The notes below the pieces were generated by a model. The model saw only the letters and a program-made list of their open reading frames with translations, ran no database searches and had not been told where the DNA came from. A program made the position numbers and the translations under genes. From the NCBI GenBank assembly GCA_000621425.1, contig JHYJ01000014.1:17208-81207 (forward strand): a stretch of DNA of 64,000 nucleotides, in the 5' to 3' direction. How positions within the stretch are numbered: the first letter of the stretch is position 1; every line of letters starts with the position of its first letter. Positions 36,881 through 46,724 of the stretch are shown piece after piece. This stretch comes from Lachnospiraceae bacterium AB2028 (lineage in GTDB: Bacteria; Bacillota; Clostridia; Lachnospirales; Lachnospiraceae).

Positions 36881-37543
36881 TCATACGCCCTTCTCATGCA
36901 TGAATATTTCCATTTTTTCCATATCCGGTACCTCGTCGGAATCATCCGGAAAGAAAACCACCAGTACTCGGTCACCGTTTTTTACCTTTGAATACACATT
37001 GCTGTTCATTCCCACAGGCCGGACCGGAAATTTTCCGGTCTGTGCGCCGCTGTCATCAACATCATAGGGCATCCTGACATCTGCCCGGTACCTCAGTCGG
37101 TATGACTTAATATAATCCTGTATGCTGGTTTGCTTCAAAAGATATTTGCTTACGATTTCCGTTTCACACACAAGGGCAATGTCCATATTGATGGCATTTA
37201 GCTCCCTCTTGGGCTGATGGATCAGCAGCTTGGAAAGCAGTATCAGCAGAGCATAAAGCACAACAAGGACAATTACATTTATGACAATCTGGCCATACCC
37301 CCCCTCGTTTACACTTGATACAGTAGATACAGCCAGGCTAACGGTTCCGATAAAAGACAGGAACAGCAATAAAACAAGTATTAGGGAACCCCTAAAGTAC
37401 TCTGCATGAAAATACTCCGCAATACGGTCCTTCTCAGAGTCCCACATTTTACGCCATCTTATATTCCTTCCGAACTGGTCTCCCATCCGCTCATTCAGAG
37501 CCTTGGGTACCGGCCTGGATGTTTCATTGTTAATTTCAGACAT
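36881..37543 (-). CDS. Membrane protein with two transmembrane helices, unknown function
   Basis: A basic N-terminus of about 48 residues precedes two hydrophobic helices (near 52-73 and 83-107). A soluble C-terminal domain of about 110 residues has strands such as MPYDVDDSG and RVLVVFFPDDSDEVPDME. The domain would face the cytoplasm if both helices form a hairpin. No family was recognised. AGGTAATC before the ATG is a modest ribosome site. The gene lies between two other uncharacterised genes on the same strand with short gaps, so an operon is likely. Nothing suggests a substrate. Confidence 0.65.
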   Translation of the reverse strand: MSEINNETSRPVPKALNERMGDQFGRNIRWRKMWDSEKDRIAEYFHAEYFRGSLILVLLLFLSFIGTVSLAVSTVSSVNEGGYGQIVINVIVLVVLYALLILLSKLLIHQPKRELNAINMDIALVCETEIVSKYLLKQTSIQDYIKSYRLRYRADVRMPYDVDDSGAQTGKFPVRPVGMNSNVYSKVKNGDRVLVVFFPDDSDEVPDMEKMEIFMHEKGV

Positions 37544-37593
37544 TGATTACCTGTTACCTCATTTTGAACTGACAGGTATATTATACCATATTA

Positions 37594-38274
37594 TTAAGGC
37601 AATTCCTCGCCCGTTACAGGATCAACATCAGGAAAATCACTGGGTTTCATATAAATTACCTTACCCTTTTTGTCCTTTCCCTTCAAAGCCTTCATTTTAT
37701 TCCGGTAAAGTTTCATACCATAAACATCGCCTTCTATCATATATGCCGGCATTCCGCGACCCTTAAGGCTCTTTTCATATGCTTTAAGTTCATTTTCATC
37801 CAAAGGCCTTACCGTTTTCTTTTCCAGTATATTCTTAATAGTCTCTCCAGCGCTGCCAATTTCCTCCCTTCCCCAACGAGAAAGCCAATTACCAAATACA
37901 AACTTCCCATCCGGAGTCTTTGCAAGATAGTTCTTCGCCGTATACACCTCAGGATGTCTCATCAGATAATATATCCCGACCTTTCCGAAGAACAGTTTTT
38001 CAGCTTCGGCGTTAGACAGTAGCGCCTCATCATCATCATAGTTTCTTTTGATTATATGATTCATTATCGATCCGCAACATCCTGCTTTTAATCCGAGACT
38101 TCCCACAAGACCTACCAAATCATGGAATTCATCTTTATCAAAGAGAAAACGTCCATCCTTATTATTCTCTTTAAAAAGCTTTTCCACTATGCCCTTCTTG
38201 CCAAAGTTTTCCAGTACATACTGCAGAATATCATTTGCATATTTTCCAATATTATCCCGGCTCACAGTGTACAT
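37594..38274 (-). CDS. Soluble hypothetical protein
   Basis: The 226-residue protein has no signal peptide or membrane helix and no recognised family. It is basic toward the C-terminus (LYRNKMKALKGKDKKGK) and ends with the short sequence PVTGEELP. A Cys pair (GCCGS near residue 68) and GKFVFGNWLSRWGREE near 125 are its distinctive parts. The ATG at 38274 has only a weak ribosome site (AACAGG at a distance of about 15). Codon use looks like its neighbours. It is the first gene of the 38.3-36.0 kb group. Confidence 0.6.
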   Translation of the reverse strand: MYTVSRDNIGKYANDILQYVLENFGKKGIVEKLFKENNKDGRFLFDKDEFHDLVGLVGSLGLKAGCCGSIMNHIIKRNYDDDEALLSNAEAEKLFFGKVGIYYLMRHPEVYTAKNYLAKTPDGKFVFGNWLSRWGREEIGSAGETIKNILEKKTVRPLDENELKAYEKSLKGRGMPAYMIEGDVYGMKLYRNKMKALKGKDKKGKVIYMKPSDFPDVDPVTGEELP

Positions 38275-38422
38275 ATCGCATTACATGGCCTGTTCCCCAT
38301 TCTCAAGATTTTAGAATTTATAGCATTTCGCATTATTTATAATGATAAAGACTGTTTTTATACCCTTTCACACATAGGTACATTTTACCCAATCTGCCTG
38401 CTTCGATACAGAACACCTTATA

Positions 38423-39238
38423 TTACTTGTAATAAAAGTAATTTATTGACTGCACGTACTCCAGTTCTTCAGGGTCATAGTACACTTTGTAGTTCTCTGT
38501 TTCCCCCAGCTTTATCAAACCGAACTCCTCCGGGTCATCACTTAGCAACTGAAACTTACCAAATACATACGCACTGACAAGCCTTTCGCGGCCTTTGCGG
38601 ATAAGCTCCCATACGTCCACCTTATTTGCAGTCATTACTTCATACATGCCATTTGCTATAGGAAATCCCATAACCATTTCCCGGCCAAATGCAAGATAAA
38701 CATCCGTATCATACTGTCGTACATAAAAGGTCATTTCCTCCGGCATGACGGCCCGGATCTTATGACCCTCATCAGTCTTTTTCACAAGCTCCACAATCTC
38801 TATTGCCTCATCCGGAATGTGGTAGGGGTTCTGTGCCTCACTTACTATAAGAACCTCGCCGGCTTTTGCATTATAGACGCTGCTGCCACAGAGCACTATC
38901 ACGGCAGATACTGCAATGAGCCCGATAAGCCTGTATCCGGATGAAAGTTTCGCTGCCGCATGAGCTGTGGTGGCAGAAATAGGTATCAGCCACAGCATAC
39001 GGTAATATGTATCTCCGGAATCTATAAATTTAATGAAAAACCACCTGACGGGAGGCAGCATAAAAGCAAGCCACAAGACAGCCGGGATCCATATGAAAAA
39101 TGTGCGCTTCCTGTCATCCTTTTCAGCTATGAAAAGGTACACATAGGACAGAGCATAAAGTATCAGCAGGAATCCCGTTCCCGCGAAATTAATCAAGGTG
39201 GATATATTCAGTTGAAGATAATTCAAAATTGAAGACAT
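38423..39238 (-). CDS. C-terminal part of a DUF6077-type membrane protein, separated by one stop codon
   Basis: The frame is the same as that of the gene ending at 39254, and only one TAA lies between them, so this is probably the 3' part of a single protein of about 690 residues. It has about three to four hydrophobic helices (15-37, 48-66, 82-95, 103-120), then a soluble domain of about 150 residues with EAQNPYHIPDEAIEIVELVKK. A GAGG five bases before the ATG at 39238 could allow independent initiation, so a functional split gene is possible. The start was moved from a GTG at 39244 to this ATG. Confidence 0.6.
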   Translation of the reverse strand: MSSILNYLQLNISTLINFAGTGFLLILYALSYVYLFIAEKDDRKRTFFIWIPAVLWLAFMLPPVRWFFIKFIDSGDTYYRMLWLIPISATTAHAAAKLSSGYRLIGLIAVSAVIVLCGSSVYNAKAGEVLIVSEAQNPYHIPDEAIEIVELVKKTDEGHKIRAVMPEEMTFYVRQYDTDVYLAFGREMVMGFPIANGMYEVMTANKVDVWELIRKGRERLVSAYVFGKFQLLSDDPEEFGLIKLGETENYKVYYDPEELEYVQSINYFYYK

Positions 39239-39253
39239 TATCACCTCTGCAAA

Positions 39254-40498
39254 TTACTTCAGCAATATATACGCCGCCATATACAACACATTAGGTATAC
39301 ACACAAGCATTCCGTATACTACAAGCGACGGTTTCCGATTCCTAATCGCACTCACAAGGCATGATGTACAGATCAGTGCCGCCGTAAAGGCCACTCCCAG
39401 AGATGTACACATACCGGAAAAGATATTTACCAGTAGGAACAGCAGCCAGCCTTTATACTCCCTATTTATCCAAAGTACCCCTAACAGTACCAATGGCACA
39501 GCTATATTTGCAAACATCGCTTTTCCCTGCCAGGTCCTGGTCATCAGGAAACGCTCAGCCGTATAAATTGATACGCTTCCAAATATGGCCAGCATGCTCA
39601 ACGCACACATGAAAAAACCGACATCTGCAGCCCGTTCTGATGCAGGTTTGCTGTAATCGTCATGTAAAGACATCACACCATATAACTCTCCGCCTACCGC
39701 GAACCAGATAAGGTAAACAAAGGGAAGAAGGAACAGCGGCATAACAGTCCTGCATAGCATGGTTGCATGTATTCCGCTCACCTCGGATAAATATGCAAAC
39801 CACATTGGTATTACAGCCAGTGCATGTCTCATATCCAACTCCGTAGAACCGCCTATATATGGCATCTCCCTATACATCGTTCCCTGCTGCGTAGCAATCA
39901 GGGACTGAACTACATAGTAGATATTGTCCCCGTCAAAAAATACGGTAGTTACTGCCTTGTATAGCTGGAAAACCAGCAGAGCACCGAATATTGCCCAAAG
40001 GATAATGGCTTCCAGGAAGTTTCTCCTGCCCCGCTCCTTAAGAGAAAATGAAAACCCCTGTATTGCATCAAAGACTTTACCTGTGCCGCGCGGCTTAAAT
40101 TCTATATGACCATCTGCAACTGCCGTAGCGGATTTTTCCGACGGGGAATGATCAACTTCGTCTACACCTGCATCATCTGACATAGCTGCCTTGGTATTCC
40201 CGTTAGCCCCGCTACGCATACGCCTGCCGGCAAACACAGCTACACCTATTATTGCCAGAAGTATCTGCAATGCAGCATATACAGTCACGCAGTATATAAA
40301 ATTATTCTGTTCTATAAAAAAAATGCAGACCATGGATACCGGAAAGAAAACCGCCATATCCAGAAGCCAGCCGTAAATGTATGCAATATGGAATATTCTC
40401 TTCAATGATCTATCATGGGGTACAAAAACAAGCCCCGCACAGAAAGGAAGGGCCAACAGAAAGAATATGAGCTTTATCGCACCGGTCATGTAATACAT
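39254..40498 (-). CDS. N-terminal part of a DUF6077-type membrane protein
   Basis: The 414-residue product has about nine hydrophobic helices and a polar loop (about 105-140) that probably faces the cytoplasm. The middle carries FFDGDNIYYVVQSLIATQQGTMY and GGSTELDMRHALAVIPMW-type wording typical of DUF6077 and of oligosaccharide-transferase-like membrane proteins. It stops at TAA in the same frame as the downstream gene, and the protein would read on across the TAA into that gene. Full DUF6077 proteins are about 650-700 residues as I recall, so each half alone is too short. The ribosome site before the ATG is weak. Confidence 0.65.
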   Translation of the reverse strand: MYYMTGAIKLIFFLLALPFCAGLVFVPHDRSLKRIFHIAYIYGWLLDMAVFFPVSMVCIFFIEQNNFIYCVTVYAALQILLAIIGVAVFAGRRMRSGANGNTKAAMSDDAGVDEVDHSPSEKSATAVADGHIEFKPRGTGKVFDAIQGFSFSLKERGRRNFLEAIILWAIFGALLVFQLYKAVTTVFFDGDNIYYVVQSLIATQQGTMYREMPYIGGSTELDMRHALAVIPMWFAYLSEVSGIHATMLCRTVMPLFLLPFVYLIWFAVGGELYGVMSLHDDYSKPASERAADVGFFMCALSMLAIFGSVSIYTAERFLMTRTWQGKAMFANIAVPLVLLGVLWINREYKGWLLFLLVNIFSGMCTSLGVAFTAALICTSCLVSAIRNRKPSLVVYGMLVCIPNVLYMAAYILLK

Positions 40499-40510
40499 TT
40501 TTGTATCTCT

Positions 40511-41224
40511 TTATCCAAAGCACTCTAAACGTTTCCGGGCCATGTCAAAATATTTTCTTTCATATTCAATGCCCAAAAATTTTCTGCCATTTTTTAGGGC
40601 AGCTTCACCAGTTGATCCGCTCCCCATAAAAGGATCCAATACAAGATCACCCGGATTTGTGTGGATCTTAATAATATCTTCCATCAGCATTAAACTCTTC
40701 TGTGTAGGATGTCCAAGCTTTTCTTTTCCGCTTACCACAGAAGTAGTGAAAAAAGCTCTTAAGTATGGCTTGTCGTCAGGTTTATTAAACACCCACTTCG
40801 CCTTTTTTTTCACAGCCCATACTGCAAATTCCATATCCTGTACATATCGTCTGTTTATGTTTCTAGGCATGGGATTTGACTTTTGCCATACAAGAACATC
40901 CTTTACTACCATATCTGTTTCCGGTTTTTCAAGCACATCGATGATATGGCTTATATATCTGTATGAACAAAAAATGATAAATGAGCCATTGGAATCAAGC
41001 AGCTTTGCATACTCCGGAATCCAGGAGTACAGATCAAATCCTCCTCTGTCCCACATGCCAAAATCCACCCCTGCCCTGGGATTACGCATAGTTGAAAAAT
41101 TATTGTCCCGGGAGATATTATAGGGTGGATCAGTAATAATATGGTTAACGATCACTTTCTCATTCTGAAGCTCTTTAATATATTCATATGCATTTTTATT
41201 ATGGATATTCACTAAATCAGACAT
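40511..41224 (-). CDS. DNA adenine-type methyltransferase, orphan
   Basis: The catalytic motif DPPY (residues 32-35) comes first and the SAM-binding motif DPFMGSG near residue 198 last, the beta-class order; DPPY points to an amino-methyltransferase, usually N6-adenine. The stretch DFGMWDRGGFDLY resembles DpnA-type (M.DpnIIB) enzymes. HPTQKS near residue 178 is the usual linker motif. The 237-residue length is short but complete. No restriction endonuclease gene is next to it, so it is a solitary methylase. AGGGGAG lies eight bases before the ATG. Recognition sequence unknown. Confidence 0.87.
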   Translation of the reverse strand: MSDLVNIHNKNAYEYIKELQNEKVIVNHIITDPPYNISRDNNFSTMRNPRAGVDFGMWDRGGFDLYSWIPEYAKLLDSNGSFIIFCSYRYISHIIDVLEKPETDMVVKDVLVWQKSNPMPRNINRRYVQDMEFAVWAVKKKAKWVFNKPDDKPYLRAFFTTSVVSGKEKLGHPTQKSLMLMEDIIKIHTNPGDLVLDPFMGSGSTGEAALKNGRKFLGIEYERKYFDMARKRLECFG

Positions 41225-41330
41225 TGGTACTCCCCTGACTGTAATTTAAGAAATCCGAATCCAGGCGGAACGAACCTCAGTTTGCATTATAGCAAATTTT
41301 CCCTATTTTTTCATTTGCCCTATTATAAAA

Positions 41331-41810
41331 CTATTTATGATATGGTTCGTTATTGATTATCCGGTATGCCCGGTAGACCTGTTCAAGAAGCATTACCCTG
41401 AAGAGCCTGTGGGGAAAGGTCATCTTTCCAAAGCCGATCTGCTCATCAGCTCTTTTATATATACGGTCAGCGAGACCTAATGATCCGCCAATTATGAATA
41501 TGATATGGCTTTTGCCCCCAAGGGCCAGCTTATTTATCCTGTCCGCAAACTCGGGGCTGGTGTATTCTTTCCCGCCCACAGCAAGGGCTATCACATAAGC
41601 ATCGTCGGGGATGTGTTTTTCAAGGCGTGAAGCCTCCTTGTCAAGGATCAGTTCCGTCTCGCGTTCCGAAGCGCCGTCAGGAGTCTTTTCATCATCCACC
41701 TCGATTATCTGCACCTTAACATAACGCGACAGCCGTTTTAAATACTCGGCTGCCGCGTCTGAATAAAATCTCTCTTTACATTTTCCTACACAAAGTATGG
41801 TTATGCGCAT
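41331..41810 (-). CDS. rlmH: 23S rRNA (pseudouridine1915-N3)-methyltransferase RlmH
   Basis: RlmH methylates pseudouridine 1915 of 23S rRNA in the assembled 70S ribosome. The 159-residue protein has the SPOUT-fold motifs: VIALAVGGKEYTSPEFA, IIGGSLGLA near residue 105 and the C-terminal PHRLFRVMLLEQVYRAYRI with NEPYHK at the end. The start is the ATG at 41810 (MRITILCVGK), six bases after GAGGT. An ATG eight codons upstream is possible but overlaps the carB end more closely. It lies 25 bases after carB on the same strand. Confidence 0.95.
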   Translation of the reverse strand: MRITILCVGKCKERFYSDAAAEYLKRLSRYVKVQIIEVDDEKTPDGASERETELILDKEASRLEKHIPDDAYVIALAVGGKEYTSPEFADRINKLALGGKSHIIFIIGGSLGLADRIYKRADEQIGFGKMTFPHRLFRVMLLEQVYRAYRIINNEPYHK

Positions 41811-41835
41811 CTGATACCTCAAAAGGTGCTGCACT

Positions 41836-44800
41836 TTACTCCGTGATCATTGCATGGTATTCCTGAAGTGATACTACAGGAATGCCCTCGCCCTTCTTCT
41901 CTGCCTTAATACCGGCTGCTGTAGCTCTTGCTGCAGCCATGGTAGTCATGTAAGGCACACGGTGCTTGATAGCATTCTGACGGATGTAACTGTCGGACTG
42001 TGCATCCTTTTTGTCAGTAGGTGTATTGACTATCATATCAACCTCACCGTTCTTGACTGCATCAACGATATTGGGCCTTCCCTCATATATCTTGTTGATT
42101 TTCTCTGTCTCTATGCCTGCACCCTTTATCATGTCGTAAGTACCACCGGTAGAAAGGATCTTGAATCCATCCTCCGCAAAGCTCTTTGCGATTTCAAGAA
42201 GCTCAGGCTTATCCCTGTCGCTTACGCTTATGAGAACTGTTCCTTCCATGGGAAGCTCTGTGCGTGTAGCCTCTTCAGCCTTGAAGAAAGCTCTGCCCCA
42301 GTCAGTTGAGAGACCAAGAACCTCACCGGTAGATCTCATTTCAGGTCCAAGTACCGGGTCAACCTCAGGGAACATATTGAAGGGGAATACCGCCTCCTTT
42401 ACACCGTAGTAAGGGATCTTTCTGTCCTTAAGGTTCTTAACCGGTGACTCGTTTCCGGTAATAGTAAGGGTCATTATCTCGGTAGCAACCTTTACCATAT
42501 TGATGCCGCAGACCTTGGATACAAGGGGAACGGTACGGGATGCACGGGGATTAGCCTCGATGACATAAACCTTTCCGCCTTCTATTGCATACTGCATATT
42601 CATAAGGCCTACAACGTTCAGCTCCTTAGCGATCTTCCTTGTGTAGTCCTTAATGGTAGCGATCTGCTCATCTGTAAGATGCTTTGAAGGAAGTATGCAA
42701 GCAGAGTCTCCGGAGTGGATACCCGCAAGCTCGATGTGCTCCATAACAGCAGGAACAAATACATCATTTCCATCACTGATGGCATCTGCCTCACACTCTG
42801 TGGCGTGGTTAAGGAATCTGTCTATAAGTATAGGTCTGTCGGGTGTTACACCTACAGCCTCAGCCATATAGAGATTCATCTGCTCATCATCATGCACGAT
42901 CTCCATGCCGCGTCCGCCAAGTACGTATGAAGGACGAACCATTACAGGATAGCCGATCTTGTTTGCAAGCTCTTTAGCTTCCTCAACGGTAACAGCCATT
43001 CCTGACTCAGCCATAGGGATGCCAAGCTTATCCATCATGTTGCGGAAAAGATCCCTGTCCTCAGCAAGGTCGATTGCTTCAGGTGTGGTACCCAGGATGT
43101 TTACGCCGTTAGCCTTGAGTTCTGCTGCAAGGTTAAGGGGTGTCTGACCACCGAACTGAGCGATAACGCCCACAGGATTTTCCTTCTTGTATATTGCGAG
43201 CACGTCCTCAAGTGTAAGGGGCTCGAAATAAAGTTTATCCGAAGTATCATAGTCGGTAGAAACCGTCTCGGGATTGCAGTTAACTATTACTGTCTCGAAG
43301 CCCAGCTTCTTAAGTGCGAATGCAGCATGTACGCAGCAGTAGTCAAACTCGATACCCTGACCGATACGGTTAGGACCACCGCCCAGGATCATTACCTTAG
43401 GCCTGTCTGTATTTACAGGGCTCTCATCCTTAGGCAGGTTGTATGTTGAATAGTAGTATGCGCTGTCGGGTGTACCGCTTACGTGTACGCCTTCCCATGC
43501 TTCCACTACGCCGATCTTTTCTCTTGCGTTCCTGATGTCGCTCTCGCTCACACCGCAAATCATTGAGAGATACTTATCTGAGAAACCGTCCTTCTTAGCC
43601 TTTGTAAGCAGCTCATCTGAAGGAACCTTACCCGGTGTGCATGCACCGAAGTCCTCATCGCTTGCACCTTCATGGGATGCCTTTGCAATCTCTATCTCTT
43701 CATCAACCAGCTCTTTCATCTGCTCGATGAAATACTTCTTTATCTTGGTAAGCTCATAAAGCTTATCTACATCAGCACCCTTTCTGAGTGCCTCGTACAT
43801 TATGAACTGTCTCTCACTGTTAGGATAAATAAGCTGTGAAAGCAGATCATCAAGGCTCATGTTGTGATAATCCTTAACATATCCAAGACCGTATCTGTTC
43901 TTCTCAAGACTACGGATAGCCTTCTGGAAGGCTTCCTTGTAAGTCTTACCGATACTCATTACTTCACCAACGGCACGCATCTGTGTTCCGAGGTGATCCT
44001 CAACGCCCTTGAACTTCTCAAATGCCCATCTTGCAAACTTGATAACAACATACTCGCCGTCCGGAACATACTTATCAAGAGTGCCGTACTTACCGCACTC
44101 GATATCCTCAAGGTTAAGACCACAGGCAAGCATTGCTGAAACAAGGGCAATAGGGAAACCTGTCGCCTTGGAAGCAAGTGCAGAAGACCTGGATGTACGG
44201 GGATTAATTTCTATTATGATAATTCTGCCGCTCTTGGGATCATGAGCAAACTGGCAGTTACATCCGCCGATAACCTGTACCTTATCAACTACTTTGTAAG
44301 CCTGCTCCTGAAGTTTCTTCTGAACATCCTCAGAAATAGTAAGCATAGGTGCTGAACAGAAGGAGTCTCCTGTATGCACACCCATGGGATCGATATTCTC
44401 AATGAAACATACAGTGATCATCTTGCCCTTGGAATCACGGACAACCTCAAGCTCCAGCTCTTCCCAGCCGATAACCGATTCCTCAACAAGTACCTGATGT
44501 ACAAGTGAAGCCTGAAGACCTCTTGCGCAGACAGTCTTTAACTCTTCCACATTGTAAACAAGTCCGCCGCCGGCACCGCCCATAGTGTAAGCAGGTCTTA
44601 ATACTACAGGATATCCCAGTCCGGAAGCGATCTCTACAGCTTCGTCTACTGAATATGCAACCTGGCTGCGTGCCATTTCAACGCCCAGCTCATTCATGGT
44701 GTTCTTGAACTCAATACGGTCCTCACCACGCTCAATGGCATCTACCTGCACACCGATAACCTGTACATTGTATTTATCAAGTACTCCGGCCTTTGCAAGC

Positions 44801-45099
44801 TCAGAGCATAAATTAAGACCGGACTGTCCGCCGAGATTCGGTAACAATGCATCCGGTCTTTCCTTTTCAATTATCTCAGTAAGCCTCTTTACGTTTAAGG
44901 GCTCAATATATGTAACATCTGCTGTCTCGGGATCCGTCATGATGGTTGCCGGATTTGAATTTACGAGAATGATCTCATAACCGAGCTTCCTGAGTGCCTT
45001 ACATGCCTGTGTTCCGGAATAGTCAAACTCGCAGGCCTGTCCGATGATGATGGGGCCTGAGCCGATGATAAGTATGCGATGTATGTCTTCGCGCTTCAT
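41836..45099 (-). CDS. carB: Carbamoyl-phosphate synthase large subunit
   Basis: CarB makes carbamoyl phosphate from bicarbonate, ammonia (from glutamine via CarA) and two ATP, for pyrimidine and arginine synthesis. The 1087-residue protein has two ATP-grasp halves (about 1-550 and 560-950) with repeated motifs such as GSGPIIIGQACEFDYSGTQA and GGGPNRIGQGIEFDYCC, and an MGS-like allosteric domain (about 950-1087). The C-terminal domain binds ornithine, UMP or IMP in characterised enzymes. AGGAGG precedes the ATG. carA is not next to it in this window, which is uncommon but known in some Firmicutes. rlmH follows 25 bases later. Confidence 0.96.
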   Translation of the reverse strand: MKREDIHRILIIGSGPIIIGQACEFDYSGTQACKALRKLGYEIILVNSNPATIMTDPETADVTYIEPLNVKRLTEIIEKERPDALLPNLGGQSGLNLCSELAKAGVLDKYNVQVIGVQVDAIERGEDRIEFKNTMNELGVEMARSQVAYSVDEAVEIASGLGYPVVLRPAYTMGGAGGGLVYNVEELKTVCARGLQASLVHQVLVEESVIGWEELELEVVRDSKGKMITVCFIENIDPMGVHTGDSFCSAPMLTISEDVQKKLQEQAYKVVDKVQVIGGCNCQFAHDPKSGRIIIIEINPRTSRSSALASKATGFPIALVSAMLACGLNLEDIECGKYGTLDKYVPDGEYVVIKFARWAFEKFKGVEDHLGTQMRAVGEVMSIGKTYKEAFQKAIRSLEKNRYGLGYVKDYHNMSLDDLLSQLIYPNSERQFIMYEALRKGADVDKLYELTKIKKYFIEQMKELVDEEIEIAKASHEGASDEDFGACTPGKVPSDELLTKAKKDGFSDKYLSMICGVSESDIRNAREKIGVVEAWEGVHVSGTPDSAYYYSTYNLPKDESPVNTDRPKVMILGGGPNRIGQGIEFDYCCVHAAFALKKLGFETVIVNCNPETVSTDYDTSDKLYFEPLTLEDVLAIYKKENPVGVIAQFGGQTPLNLAAELKANGVNILGTTPEAIDLAEDRDLFRNMMDKLGIPMAESGMAVTVEEAKELANKIGYPVMVRPSYVLGGRGMEIVHDDEQMNLYMAEAVGVTPDRPILIDRFLNHATECEADAISDGNDVFVPAVMEHIELAGIHSGDSACILPSKHLTDEQIATIKDYTRKIAKELNVVGLMNMQYAIEGGKVYVIEANPRASRTVPLVSKVCGINMVKVATEIMTLTITGNESPVKNLKDRKIPYYGVKEAVFPFNMFPEVDPVLGPEMRSTGEVLGLSTDWGRAFFKAEEATRTELPMEGTVLISVSDRDKPELLEIAKSFAEDGFKILSTGGTYDMIKGAGIETEKINKIYEGRPNIVDAVKNGEVDMIVNTPTDKKDAQSDSYIRQNAIKHRVPYMTTMAAARATAAGIKAEKKGEGIPVVSLQEYHAMITE

Positions 45100-45156
45100 G
45101 TGCTTCTTTCCTCCTGAATATGTGCTTCTTCTTTATTGATTTATCCGTGATATTTT

Positions 45157-45177
45157 AACGCACAGGGCGTTTTTTTT
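45157..45177 (+). terminator. Possible plus-oriented terminator upstream of carB
   Basis: AACGC pairs with GCGTT around ACAGG, followed by eight T. It points away from carB and no plus-strand gene lies before it, so it would end an antisense or unknown transcript, or be chance. Confidence 0.35.
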
Positions 45178-45252
45178 CAATGAAAATCCATAGAAAAATC
45201 CTTAGAAAATATGTCCGTTTACATAACACGAGCACGCTCCGGCACACACTGA

Positions 45253-46665
45253 TCACATGCCGCCGGGAATGGCGTCCTTGGGCTTAAACATCGATCTCTT
45301 TAACTTTTCCCACCAGTTCTTGAAGGTTATCTTATCCTCTTCCGCAAGACGGTCAAGCACTACCCGGTAATCCTTCAGACCGAATCTCTCCAGCATAACT
45401 TCCCAACGATCGTTATACTCTGAGCTGAAAATGATCTCCACGGTGCGGTCCTCGGAAACTATACGTGTGAAACGCAGGGTCTTCTGCAGGTAAACTTCCC
45501 TGTGCAGGGGATTCATCTCTTCAAGACTGATTTCCTTTACACGTCTTAAGGGCTTTATCTTAAGGAATATAGGCTCACCGGCACGCTCTGAAAGCCATAT
45601 AAGCTCCCTCTTTTTTACCAGCCTGCCACGCCTGTTCATGGAGAAAGCAGGGATGGCCATAGTAAGCTCCGGATATTTTTTCCGTCCTCTTCTGGGGAAC
45701 TTCTTATGCATAAAGGAAGATACTTCATGCCTTCTGAATACCTTTCTGAGCACAGGCTTAACATATACATGTGTATAGTATACGCTGAGCACACTGAGCC
45801 ACCTGAACAGTATCAGCGAAATGATAAAGAATATTATACCTATTACCACGCATATGAAAGGACTCACAATCTGCAGCACAACAAGCGTGAGATGAAGTAT
45901 GGCCTTCAGTATCTCAACAACAACATTCATTCCCTCGATGGGAATTGCTGCCGCAAGAAGCTCCACGGCATCCAGACAATTGTGAATGACAATATAGACT
46001 ATGAGATTAAAAATCGCCGACACAAGACTTAAGAAAAGCAGGGCGGCATAGGTTCCCACGGAAACGACTTTTTGCACGCCATCATTTGCTGCATCAGCAG
46101 CCTGCACAGTACGAACCATTGCAACCGGCATAAAGGAAAGAGCAACCGTAACTACGTACCCACAAACCTCTTCGATCTTATCGATTGTAGGTGCCGACAA
46201 AGCTTTCGAAACCGCTGTGGATCTTATTACATAGAGAGCTATAGTTACGATAGTGAGAATGATAGTAACCGCCGGCGTGGATATGGGCAGATTTGCCGCA
46301 GTCCTTATTATGGGCGTAGCGCAGAGAAAATGCTGCGGTCCTTCAAGCCACTTTGCATTTGGAAAATACTGATCAGACTTCTCTATAACGCCTATAAGTG
46401 AAATGATCGCCAGAGTCCCTGTAGGATTGACTGACGCCGTAACAGTTACGGAAAAGATTCCTGCATAGCTGCCTACATTTTCGAGCAACGTGGAATTGAC
46501 CTGGTCTTCTATATCACCGTCATAGGAATTTGCAAAGTCTGCACCAAAGGATGCAAATGTAGCTGTTGCAAAAATCACCAGCACAGTGAGTGCCGCCATT
46601 AACTTTGTTCTGTCTATTCTGTAACAAGAACTTATAAAGTCATGCAGTCTTTCTCTCTTTTCCAC
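45253..46665 (-). CDS. Multi-pass membrane protein of the MoxR/ABC cluster, unknown function
   Basis: Not assigned to a family. After a short basic N-terminus come a first hydrophobic helix (22-42), an outward loop of about 70 residues and about six further helices to residue 305. A basic cytoplasmic C-terminal domain of about 165 residues (KKFPRRGRKKYPELTMA) follows. The start is a GTG at 46665 with AGAAAG upstream, a weak site. Downstream-most gene of a cluster that includes ABC-transporter, NGQ-repeat and MoxR genes. In classical MoxR operons a DUF58 protein occupies this place; the conserved DUF58 wording is absent here. Confidence 0.7.
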   Translation of the reverse strand: MEKRERLHDFISSCYRIDRTKLMAALTVLVIFATATFASFGADFANSYDGDIEDQVNSTLLENVGSYAGIFSVTVTASVNPTGTLAIISLIGVIEKSDQYFPNAKWLEGPQHFLCATPIIRTAANLPISTPAVTIILTIVTIALYVIRSTAVSKALSAPTIDKIEEVCGYVVTVALSFMPVAMVRTVQAADAANDGVQKVVSVGTYAALLFLSLVSAIFNLIVYIVIHNCLDAVELLAAAIPIEGMNVVVEILKAILHLTLVVLQIVSPFICVVIGIIFFIISLILFRWLSVLSVYYTHVYVKPVLRKVFRRHEVSSFMHKKFPRRGRKKYPELTMAIPAFSMNRRGRLVKKRELIWLSERAGEPIFLKIKPLRRVKEISLEEMNPLHREVYLQKTLRFTRIVSEDRTVEIIFSSEYNDRWEVMLERFGLKDYRVVLDRLAEEDKITFKNWWEKLKRSMFKPKDAIPGGM

Positions 46666-46724
46666 TTTTTCTTCTTTCTGCCACTTTTAGTGGCTGTGTA
46701 AAAAAATTGCGTAAGCAAAATCTA

